In this document: in pieces, positions 1-5,884 of the stretch
How the letters are laid out: the number at the start of each line of letters is the position of its first letter
Position numbering within the stretch: the stretch's first letter is position 1
From: Verrucomicrobiales bacterium
GTDB taxonomy: Bacteria > Verrucomicrobiota > Verrucomicrobiia > Verrucomicrobiales > DEV007
Assembly: GCA_007123695.1 (NCBI GenBank)
Contig: SLGN01000131.1
Span: forward strand, 1-8,223
DNA length: 8,223 bases
Direction: 5' to 3'
Position numbers and translations under genes: made by a program
Notes under the pieces: generated by a model
The model's input: only the letters and a program-made list of their open reading frames with translations
Databases searched by the model: none
What the model was told of the DNA's origin: nothing

Positions 1-455
1 CGGATCCATTTCGCCTGGGCGGAGTTGATGCGGCCCACCGCGCCCGAGTCGATGAGCTTCTTCATCTCCCGCGATTCGGGGCGGGCGCGGTTGTTGAAGT
101 TGAACATGAGCTGCCGCCCGGCCTTGTCGCGGGCTTCGATCATGCTTTGGACCTCGGCGGCGTCGATGGCGGGCGGCTTCTCGCAGAAGACGTGCTTGCC
201 CGCCTCGAGGGCCTGGATGGCGAGAGGGGCGTGGAATTTGTTCGGCACGATGATGGAGACGGCATCGACGTCCGAGGCGAGAAGCTCGGCGACGTCTCCG
301 TAGCTGGCGCCGACGCCGTGCAGGCCGGCGGATTGCTGCGCGGCGGCCGCGTTCACGTCGGCGACGGCGACGACTTCGCCCCCGGCCTTGCGGAAGCCCT
401 CGATGTGGTAGCGGGCCATGCCGCCTGCGCCGATGATGCCGATCTTGGTTGCCAT
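1..455 (-). CDS. Gfo/Idh/MocA family oxidoreductase, N-terminal part (cut by window edge)
   Basis: NAD(P)-dependent oxidoreductase of the Gfo/Idh/MocA family, probably acting on a sugar, polyol or related compound; the substrate cannot be told. The 151 visible residues are the Rossmann-fold domain. The protein opens MATKIGIIGAGGMA, with the dinucleotide loop G6-x-x-G9-x-G11-G12, followed by VVAVADVN with an acidic residue (D33) at the end of strand 2. The family lysine motif is CEKPP (E92-K93-P94). The C-terminal substrate-binding domain lies beyond the left edge. There is no signal peptide, so it should be cytoplasmic, unlike the Tat-exported paralogue at 5885-7249. The ATG at 453-455 is chosen because the Rossmann strand begins three residues later. 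No Shine-Dalgarno sequence precedes it. It lies 67 bp downstream of the OmpH-like gene on the same strand with no terminator between, so it may be the last visible gene of that transcript. The family call is firm; the role is open. Confidence 0.93.
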   Translation of the reverse strand, partial: MATKIGIIGAGGMARYHIEGFRKAGGEVVAVADVNAAAAQQSAGLHGVGASYGDVAELLASDVDAVSIIVPNKFHAPLAIQALEAGKHVFCEKPPAIDAAEVQSMIEARDKAGRQLMFNFNNRARPESREMKKLIDSGAVGRINSAQAKWI

Positions 456-522
456 AGAAAAACTCGCTTGCGGGGGTGTGGGATCGAAGGACTCGCCGGG
501 CTGGGAGGTTCTAGTAGAGGGG

Positions 523-1146
523 TCACTGTCCGTCGTTTCCGCCTTCGGGGGCGGGGGTGGCGGGAACTGCGGGCGAGGCGGGTTCGGGAGTCTCCTCGGG
601 AACATTGGAGATCTCGGAGGGCTTCACCTGCATCCCGGCCTCGAGGGCCATGTTCGTGGTTGCTTGGGTGATATCGACGGCGTTGGCATAGACGAAGACG
701 GGCGGGGTGACTTTCATCAGGACAACTTCGAGCCCGATCTCCTGCGCCGCCTTGAGCGCGATGGGCTCGAGCCGGTTGCGGAAGTCGTTGATCATGCGGA
801 CGCGCTCCTGGGCGAGGGTGTTCTGCGCCTGGGCCTTGAGGCGGTTGAACTCCTCGTTGAGCTGCTGGTTGGTGGCGATGATCTCGCGGCGTTGCTCTTC
901 GTTGGGCTCGGCACCGGCGGACTCCTCGACCTGGGCCATTTGCTTCTGCATGGTCTCCTGGGTGCGTTGCAGGTCGGCGTTGAGGTTGTTCTGCATGCCG
1001 AGCAGCTCGACACGGACTTTTTCCTCCACTCCGAGCTTGCGGGCCACTTCGTCGATGTCGAGGATGGCGACGCCGCCCTGCTGGGCGACCGCGGGGGCGG
1101 CGATGGCGAGGCAGGCAAGAGCGCTAAGGAGGATTGGTTTCATCAT
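523..1146 (-). CDS. OmpH/Skp-like periplasmic chaperone
   Basis: A 207-residue secreted protein of the OmpH/Skp family. Skp is a periplasmic holdase that carries unfolded outer-membrane proteins to the BAM machinery. Seen here: a Sec signal peptide (residues 1-21, hydrophobic core PILLSALACLAIAAP, AVA cleavage site before QQ), then GGVAILDIDEVARKLG, which matches the first strand of the family. Next is a long charged, Gln/Glu/Arg-rich helical stretch (about 45-125) suited to a coiled-coil hairpin, then LEVVLMKVTPPVFVYAN (about 139-155), the closing strands of the body, ending with DIT. The last 28 residues are a Pro/Ala/Glu-rich tail that looks disordered and is not part of the usual Skp core. 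The start is a double Met at 1146/1143; either may be used and neither has a Shine-Dalgarno sequence. The usual bamA or lpx neighbours are absent. The family is clear; true Skp orthology is not proven. Confidence 0.85.
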   Translation of the reverse strand: MMKPILLSALACLAIAAPAVAQQGGVAILDIDEVARKLGVEEKVRVELLGMQNNLNADLQRTQETMQKQMAQVEESAGAEPNEEQRREIIATNQQLNEEFNRLKAQAQNTLAQERVRMINDFRNRLEPIALKAAQEIGLEVVLMKVTPPVFVYANAVDITQATTNMALEAGMQVKPSEISNVPEETPEPASPAVPATPAPEGGNDGQ

Positions 1147-1184
1147 GTTATCTGGGTGTTTTGGAGAAGGAGGGCAGAGGGTAT

Positions 1185-1218
1185 TGCAAAAAGGTGGCGA
1201 AAGTCCAGAAGTTTTGCA
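1185..1218. repeat. 7-bp inverted repeat TGCAAAA/TTTTGCA in the OmpH leader region
   Basis: Two perfect 7-bp arms (1185-1191 and 1212-1218) are separated by 20 bp, within the 114-bp gap between the carrier-thioesterase stop and the OmpH-like start. The patch is A/T-richer than its surroundings. Arm centres are 27 bp apart. It is not a typical intrinsic terminator, because the T-tract is inside an arm and not after the stem. It could be an operator or part of a promoter for the OmpH-like gene. Chance cannot be excluded. Confidence 0.3.
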
Positions 1219-1260
1219 GCCGGGGGCGATTCTTCCGTCCGGCAGGCGGAGCGGGGCGGT

Positions 1261-2370
1261 CTAGCGAAGGAACCGGCGCGTCCTCTCGACGAGGGTCGGA
1301 AGGTTCTCGCCTTGGAAGGCTTCGAGGTGGTTTCCCTTGAGAAAGCCGACTTCGACTTCGCCGCCGAGGCACGGGGCCCAGCCGCGTTTTTCGTCTTCGT
1401 AGGCGAACTTATCCCAGGGTTCGTGGGTGAGGACGAGAAGGGTTCTCGCATCGGTGGGACGGGGGCGATACTCGCGGGCCATCCCAAAATGGCGGTGCCG
1501 CGAGGTTTTTCGCCGCCGGAGCGCCGGGCGGGCTCCGGGGAGCCGTTCGGAAAGAGCGCCTGCCAGGTTTTTCGCGAGGGAGCGGGCTAGGGTCGAGGCC
1601 TTTCCAATCGTCTTGACAGCACGGCGGTGTGCGGAGGGGGCGGGCGAATCCCTCCACGCGTCCCGGAGCCGTTCGGCGGTGGACTTCTGCCGCACCCGGG
1701 CTGGGTTGAACATGTCGACCATGACGAGTCCTTCGACGAGGCGGCCGGCCTCGCGGGCTTGGCGGGCGACTTCGTAGGCGAGCAGGGCGCCGAAGGAATA
1801 CCCGAGTAGGAAGAGCGGGCCGGAGGGATGGGACGAGGCGATTTCCGAGAGGTATCGGGCGGCGAGAGCTTCGAGAGTCGTCTCGGGCACCTCGAGTCCG
1901 TGGAGCAAAGGCGACTCGAAGGCGTGCACTTCGCGGTCCTGCAACCCTAGGGAGGAGGCCCACGGTCCGTAGAAAAAGACGCCTCCGTCGATGGCGTGGA
2001 AGCAGATGACGGGTGACCGCGCCGCGCTATCGCAGGGAGCGAGGCGCACGAGGTAGGGCGGCGGGGGCGCGCCTTCGTCTCCGACCCCCGAGTCGGCGCC
2101 GGGCACGCTGGAAAGGTGGGCGGCAAGGTGCGCCGCGAGGCTGCGGGGCGTCCTCGCCTCGAGCAGGGCGGACGAGGGGACGGCGATGGAGCACTGCTCC
2201 TCGAGCAGGCTGATGAGGTCGAGGGCGAGCAACGAGTCGCCGCCGAGTTCGAAGAAGTCATCGTCGGGCCCGATGTCCTCGCGGACGAACTCGCGCCGCC
2301 ACAGCGCGACGATTTCCCCGAGGAGGAAGTCGCGGCGGTCTGCGGAAACGTCTTCGGCGGGGGGAGTCAC
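1261..2370 (-). CDS. Stand-alone carrier-protein/thioesterase didomain protein (NRPS/PKS termination-type)
   Basis: A 369-residue cytoplasmic protein with two domains. Residues about 10-88 form an acyl/peptidyl carrier domain with the phosphopantetheine site FFELGGDSLLAL (S46). After a Gly/Pro-rich linker (about 88-107), residues about 118-369 form a type I thioesterase of the alpha/beta-hydrolase fold. It shows an oxyanion-loop region FHAIDGG (124-130), nucleophile elbow GYSFG (S192), catalytic Asp in MVDMF (D219, same spacing as in surfactin-type thioesterases) and catalytic His in KGNHLEAF (H348). A very basic helical lid lies at about 228-300. This is the T-TE end of a nonribosomal peptide or polyketide synthase, which hydrolyses or cyclises a carrier-bound acyl chain. 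Here it has no adenylation, condensation or ketosynthase domain and must work with partners elsewhere. The start is GTG (2368-2370), overlapping the TGA of the permease gene by 4 bp, so translation is probably coupled. The product is unknown. Confidence 0.9.
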   Translation of the reverse strand: MTPPAEDVSADRRDFLLGEIVALWRREFVREDIGPDDDFFELGGDSLLALDLISLLEEQCSIAVPSSALLEARTPRSLAAHLAAHLSSVPGADSGVGDEGAPPPPYLVRLAPCDSAARSPVICFHAIDGGVFFYGPWASSLGLQDREVHAFESPLLHGLEVPETTLEALAARYLSEIASSHPSGPLFLLGYSFGALLAYEVARQAREAGRLVEGLVMVDMFNPARVRQKSTAERLRDAWRDSPAPSAHRRAVKTIGKASTLARSLAKNLAGALSERLPGARPALRRRKTSRHRHFGMAREYRPRPTDARTLLVLTHEPWDKFAYEDEKRGWAPCLGGEVEVGFLKGNHLEAFQGENLPTLVERTRRFLR

Positions 2371-3683
2371 GGCGCTGCGGCGGATTCGGCTCGATCTTCG
2401 GCGGAGGCGGCGACCGGGATTGCCGCGGCGGACTCGGGCTCGGCGTCAGGTAGGGGGTCGCCGTGGCCTTTCCCCATGAGCGCGGAGACCCAGCGGAACT
2501 CGCTGCTGCTGTCGAGCATGACCTTCACGACCATGGTCAGGGGGACGGCGAGGAGCATGCCGACGGGCCCCCAGACGAAGCCCCAGAAGAGGACCGAGAG
2601 GATCACGACGATGGTGGAGAGCCCGAAGCGGTCGCCCATGAAGATGGGCTCTAGAAAGTTGCCGATGGTGAGGTTGATGACGAGGTAGCAGGCAAGGACT
2701 CCGGAGGCGGGCCAGAAGCCGTGGAGGATGAAGGCGAGGAGGACGGGCGGCACCCCGGCGAGGATCGATCCGATGGCCGGCACGTAGTTGAAGAGGAAGG
2801 CGACGAGCCCCCAGAGCAGCGGGAAGTCGATGCGGAAGAAGTAGCAGGAAAGGGCGGCGAGGAAGCCGGTGACCACGCTCGAGACCGTCTTGATGCCGAG
2901 GTATTTCTGGATGTCGAGGGAGATGCGCCGGAAGGGGGCGAGGTCGGGGCCGCGCTCGCGCCGGACGTCCTCGACCTTGTAGGCGAGCCGGTTGGACTCG
3001 GCGAGAATGAAGATCATCACGATGATGGCGAAGACGCTCTTGGTGGCGAGGGAGGTGAAGCGGGCCACGAAGTCGAAGCGGCCGATCGTGGCGACGATGC
3101 GGTTCGAATCCCAGTAGCGTTCGAAGAGTTCGCGGAAGGTGGGCAGGGAGGTGTCGAGCACCACCGTGGAGGTGCCGAACTCGCGCTCGCCCCGCTCGCT
3201 GCGGAAGAGGGGATCGTCGGAGACCTCGGGAGGGGGGGCGACCTCGACGGCGCCGCCGCCGGAGCGACCCGTCTCGGAGGGGCCCTCTTCGCTGCCGCGG
3301 CGCCAGAGATTTCCAAGGCGCTCGATCTGCGAATCCATGGCGGTGGAGAACTCGGCGGCCTGGCGCCGGAGGCGTTCTGCATATTCGCCGCTCTTGCTCT
3401 GGAGGTCGCCGACGACGCCGGACAGGAGAAAGGCGACGACGAAGAGCACGAGCAGATCGATGAGTACGGTGGCGACGACCGCGAGCGGATGCGGCACGCG
3501 GCGTGCGACGAGCCAGTTGAGCACCGGCAGGGAGAGCAGGGCGAAAAAGATGCCCAGCATCACGGGCACGAAGATCTGAGCAGCGAACTTGAGGCCCGAG
3601 GTGATGACCACGACGCTGGCGAGGGAGAAGAGCACCCTGAGCCCGCCGCCCGTAGTCTTTCTGTTCTGCGCCGGTTCCGCCAT
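2367..3683 (-). CDS. AI-2E/PerM family permease
   Basis: A 438-residue inner-membrane protein of the AI-2E transporter (PerM/TqsA/YdbO-like) family. Members include an AI-2 exporter and Na+/H+ antiporters, so the substrate is not predictable. Hydrophobic segments lie at about 17-35, 37-58, 68-94, 212-230, 265-283, 286-320, 325-342 and 354-388. The family core is clear: YLGIKTVSSVVTG (261-273), FNYVPAIGSILAG (298-310), NFLEPIFMGDRFGLS (342-356) and WGPVGMLLAVPLT (371-383). Between the third and fourth hydrophobic segments is a long soluble loop with a Gly/Pro/acidic low-complexity insert (about 128-170). The C-terminus is an Ala/Glu-rich tail (about 405-438). The ATG at 3683 is preferred because the hydrophobic core begins soon after and the upstream extension is Arg/Gly-rich without family character. 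An ATG at 3716 would add 11 residues and place the 3689-3707 palindrome inside the gene. It is first in the minus-strand block. Confidence 0.88.
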   Translation of the reverse strand: MAEPAQNRKTTGGGLRVLFSLASVVVITSGLKFAAQIFVPVMLGIFFALLSLPVLNWLVARRVPHPLAVVATVLIDLLVLFVVAFLLSGVVGDLQSKSGEYAERLRRQAAEFSTAMDSQIERLGNLWRRGSEEGPSETGRSGGGAVEVAPPPEVSDDPLFRSERGEREFGTSTVVLDTSLPTFRELFERYWDSNRIVATIGRFDFVARFTSLATKSVFAIIVMIFILAESNRLAYKVEDVRRERGPDLAPFRRISLDIQKYLGIKTVSSVVTGFLAALSCYFFRIDFPLLWGLVAFLFNYVPAIGSILAGVPPVLLAFILHGFWPASGVLACYLVINLTIGNFLEPIFMGDRFGLSTIVVILSVLFWGFVWGPVGMLLAVPLTMVVKVMLDSSSEFRWVSALMGKGHGDPLPDAEPESAAAIPVAASAEDRAESAAAP

Positions 3684-3688
3684 GCTAG

Positions 3689-3707
3689 GACCGGGCCTGG
3701 CCCGGTC
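3689..3707. repeat. Perfect 19-bp GC palindrome next to the permease start
   Basis: GACCGGGCC-T-GGCCCGGTC has two 9-bp arms around a single T. As RNA it can form an 8-bp GC-rich stem with a 3-nt loop. On the minus strand the stem ends 5 nt before the permease ATG, where a ribosome would bind. No T-run follows on either strand, so it is not an intrinsic terminator. It may be an operator or a translation-modulating hairpin, or it may be coding if the permease starts at 3716. Confidence 0.55.
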
Positions 3708-3767
3708 GAGGAACATTCCGCATTGCCCGCCCGAAACAAGCCGATTTTCCAGAATCTTCACGCCTCG

Positions 3768-3781
3768 CCGTATGCCGTATG
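3768..3781. repeat. Tandem 7-bp direct repeat (CCGTATG x2)
   Basis: Two exact adjacent copies of CCGTATG (3768-3774 and 3775-3781), followed directly by GTATC, sit 48 to 61 bp upstream of the propeller gene start. The position would suit a regulator site or part of a promoter. Two copies of a 7-mer may also be chance. No further copy was noticed in the other intergenic gaps. Confidence 0.3.
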
Positions 3782-3828
3782 GTATCGTGGGCGTACCGTC
3801 CCCCTCGCGGCTCCTGTGGTCGCCCGCC

Positions 3829-5406
3829 ATGAAGCGAATCATCTCCCATGCCAGCTTCGTCCTCGTCGTGCTTTTCGGCCCGGTCGTCTCGATCGGGATC
3901 GTGGCGACGGAGTTGACCTATCTCCACTGGGCCCTGCCTTTCGTCGCCTTTCTCTGGGCGGGCCTCTTCGGTCTCCACCATCTCGTCTTCGGCGCGGCTC
4001 CGTTCCGTCGGCGCGCCCTGCGCGTCGGCATTCCGGTGCTCGTCGTGGCTCTCGCGGGCTTCGTGCTGTCCCGTCTCGTCCGCTACGAGGGGTCGGCCTC
4101 GGGTTCTTCCTACCCGAAGCTCGCTTGGGTCTGGCAAGAGCGCGAGGAATCAGGGGCGGGAGAAGCGGGCGAGGCGGTGGTCTTCGGGGCCGCCCCGCCT
4201 CCGGAGGCGATCGCGGGGGATTGGCCCGACTTCCTGGGGCCGGGGCGCCGGGGAATGGAGGACCGCCCCGCCTTCGGCACGGACTGGGCGGCCGCCCCGC
4301 CCGAGCCCCTCTGGCGTCGCCCCATGGGCAAGGGCTGGTCGAGCTTCGCGGTGTCGGCGGGCCGGGCCCTGACGCAGCAGCAGCGCGGCGACGACGAACA
4401 CGTGACCTGCCTCGACCTCGCCACCGGAAGGGAACTCTGGAGCCACGCCAATCCCGGGGCGCGGCTCCTGCTCGAACGCGCCGAGAACGACGGCGCGGCG
4501 ATGGGCGGAGACGGTCCCCGGGCGACGCCGGTGGTCGATGGCGGCCGGGTCTACGCGATGGGCGCCACCGGCATCGTCGACTGTCTCGCTGCGGAGGACG
4601 GTAGCGTGATCTGGTCGCGTCCGCTGCTGCGCGAGCTGGGGGGGAGGCCCCACAAGTGGGGAATGGCGAACTCTCCGCTGGTTCTTCCCGGCGAGGGACT
4701 CGTCGTTTTCGCAGGGCCCGACAGTCCCGGTCCCACCCTCGTCGCCTGCGACCTCGGCACCGGCGAGACGGGCTGGGTCCACGAGGGCGGCGGAGCCAGC
4801 TACAGCTCGCCCCGTCTCCTCCGCCTCTGCGGCAGGGAGCAAATCGTCGCCGTGAACCAGGAGGACGTCTGCGGTCTCGATCCCTCCAGCGGCGATCTTC
4901 TCTGGAGCCACCCCTGGCCGGGCCGCTTCCCCAAGGCGGGTCAGCCCATCGACCTGCCGGGCGACCGCATCCTCGTGACCGCGAGCTACGGGGCGGGCAG
5001 CCTGATGCTGGAGCTGTCGCAAGGGGACGACGGTCGCATCGGCGTGGCCGAGCTGTGGAAGTCGAACCACCTCAAGACGAAGTTCAGCTCCGCCGTGGTC
5101 CTCGACGGACACGCCTACGGGCTCGACGAGGGCCGCTTCGCCGGCATCGATCTGGAGACGGGCGGCCGGGTCTGGAAGCGGGAGAAATTCGGCTTCGGAC
5201 AGCAGCTTCTCTTCGGCGACCGGGTCCTCGTCCAGACCGAGCCGGGCGACGTCGTGGTGGGCCGGGTCGGGCCCGGGGGATTCGAGGAGACGGGCCGGAT
5301 TCCCGCGCTCTCTTCGATGACCTGGAACGCTCCCGCCGTGGCCGGGCGCGTCCTCCTCGTCCGGAACGACCGCGAGGCCGCCGCCTACCTTCTGCCCGAA
5401 CCTTGA
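3829..5406 (+). CDS. Membrane-anchored PQQ-like beta-propeller protein
   Basis: A 525-residue protein with three N-terminal hydrophobic segments (about 9-27, 33-55, 66-84), then a large soluble domain of PQQ-like (quinoprotein-alcohol-dehydrogenase-like/BamB-like) propeller blades. The blade signature 'aspartate-x-x-x-G-x-x-x-W' recurs as DLATGRELWS (196-205), AAEDGSVIWS (254-263), DLGTGETGWV (308-317), DPSSGDLLWS (351-360) and DLETGGRVWK (441-450). The soluble part opens with DWPDFLGPGRRG (131-142) and then LWRRPMGKGWSSFAV, typical of propeller proteins common in Planctomycetota and Verrucomicrobiota. I see no haem or dehydrogenase catalytic signature, so enzymatic activity should not be assumed. 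A scaffold or binding role at the membrane is more likely. The ATG at 3829 is chosen because MKR directly precedes the first membrane segment. An in-frame ATG at 3772 would add 19 residues. No Shine-Dalgarno sequence is visible. yjbQ follows 40 bp downstream. Confidence 0.85.
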   Translation: MKRIISHASFVLVVLFGPVVSIGIVATELTYLHWALPFVAFLWAGLFGLHHLVFGAAPFRRRALRVGIPVLVVALAGFVLSRLVRYEGSASGSSYPKLAWVWQEREESGAGEAGEAVVFGAAPPPEAIAGDWPDFLGPGRRGMEDRPAFGTDWAAAPPEPLWRRPMGKGWSSFAVSAGRALTQQQRGDDEHVTCLDLATGRELWSHANPGARLLLERAENDGAAMGGDGPRATPVVDGGRVYAMGATGIVDCLAAEDGSVIWSRPLLRELGGRPHKWGMANSPLVLPGEGLVVFAGPDSPGPTLVACDLGTGETGWVHEGGGASYSSPRLLRLCGREQIVAVNQEDVCGLDPSSGDLLWSHPWPGRFPKAGQPIDLPGDRILVTASYGAGSLMLELSQGDDGRIGVAELWKSNHLKTKFSSAVVLDGHAYGLDEGRFAGIDLETGGRVWKREKFGFGQQLLFGDRVLVQTEPGDVVVGRVGPGGFEETGRIPALSSMTWNAPAVAGRVLLVRNDREAAAYLLPEP

Positions 5407-5446
5407 AACCCCTGAACCCAGCGAACACCAACACCGTCCGAACGCC

Positions 5447-5875
5447 ATGTCCACGATCTTCAAGAGCCGAGAGATCACCGTTGGGACCCGGGGAAAGGGC
5501 ACCTACGAGCTGACCGGCGAGCTGCGCGCCTTCGTCGAGTCCAGCGGCGTGCGCGAGGGACAGCTCACCGTCTTCGTGCGCCACACCAGCGCCAGCCTCG
5601 TCATCATGGAAAACGCCGACCCGGAGGCGAGGACGGACCTCCACGCCTTCTTCGACCACCTCGTGCCGGAGACGCTGCCCTTTCTCGTCCACACCTACGA
5701 GGGGCCCGACGACAGCCCCAGCCACCTGCGCATGGCGCTGACGCGCACCAGCGAAGTGGTGCCGGTGGTCGGGGGACGCCTCGTGCTGGGCACCTGGCAG
5801 GGTGTCTTCCTCTTCGAGCACCGTCGCGCCCCCCATCGGCGGAGCGTGGTGCTCTCCCTTGTCGGCACGGACTAG
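5447..5875 (+). CDS. yjbQ: YjbQ/UPF0047 family protein (secondary thiamine-phosphate synthase type)
   Basis: A 142-residue cytoplasmic protein, the usual full length for the YjbQ/UPF0047 family. Diagnostic motifs are all present: FVRHTSASLVIMENADP (43-59), a conserved His in FLVHTYEG (H82), DDSPSHLRMAL (88-98, H93) and LGTWQGVFLFEHR (114-126), with a final HRRSV (130-134). The grouped histidines and acidic residues form the family's presumed metal/active site. The E. coli member has weak thiamine-phosphate synthase activity and can replace ThiE when over-produced. The native role is not settled, and no thiamine genes are nearby to support that role here. It lies 40 bp after the propeller gene on the same strand, so co-transcription is plausible though no functional link is known. 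The ATG gives a family-typical N-terminus; no Shine-Dalgarno sequence precedes it. Its TAG lies 9 bp from the stop of the convergent oxidoreductase gene. Confidence 0.93.
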   Translation: MSTIFKSREITVGTRGKGTYELTGELRAFVESSGVREGQLTVFVRHTSASLVIMENADPEARTDLHAFFDHLVPETLPFLVHTYEGPDDSPSHLRMALTRTSEVVPVVGGRLVLGTWQGVFLFEHRRAPHRRSVVLSLVGTD

Positions 5876-5884
5876 GCGAGGCGG

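Larger units (their letters stand above)
3684..3828. promoter_or_regulatory. Divergent intergenic region between the permease and the PQQ-propeller gene
   Basis: This 145-bp region separates two divergent genes and so must hold promoters for both, unless a start lies further out. It contains a 19-bp GC palindrome (3689-3707), an A/T-richer stretch around 3731-3760 and a tandem CCGTATG repeat (3768-3781) followed by GTATC. I found no convincing -35/-10 pair on either strand. TATGGT at 3778-3783 is a weak plus-strand -10 candidate. The region's role follows from gene orientation; individual elements are unproven. Confidence 0.45.

Noticed and set aside
418..1590. 390-residue plus-strand ORF opposite the OmpH-like gene
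   Set aside because: It spans three minus-strand genes and an intergenic gap. The leucine/glycine-rich text is the complement of the coiled-coil coding region.
3689..3707. Palindrome read as an intrinsic terminator
   Set aside because: There is no T-run after the stem on either strand, and it lies at gene starts rather than ends.
3684..3842. 53-residue N-terminal extension of the permease into the propeller gene start
   Set aside because: It shows no family similarity, has Arg/Gly-rich composition and would overlap the divergent gene. The starts at 3683 or 3716 are more reasonable.
2721..4604. 627-residue plus-strand ORF across the permease gene and into the propeller gene
   Set aside because: It is antisense to the permease and then out of frame with the propeller gene. 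Its composition is very rich in Gly, Glu, Asp and Arg with no domain, as expected for the opposite strand of GC-rich genes.
4150..5502. 450-residue minus-strand ORF opposite the propeller gene and yjbQ start
   Set aside because: It is antisense to two recognisable proteins and has no domain or secretion signal of its own.
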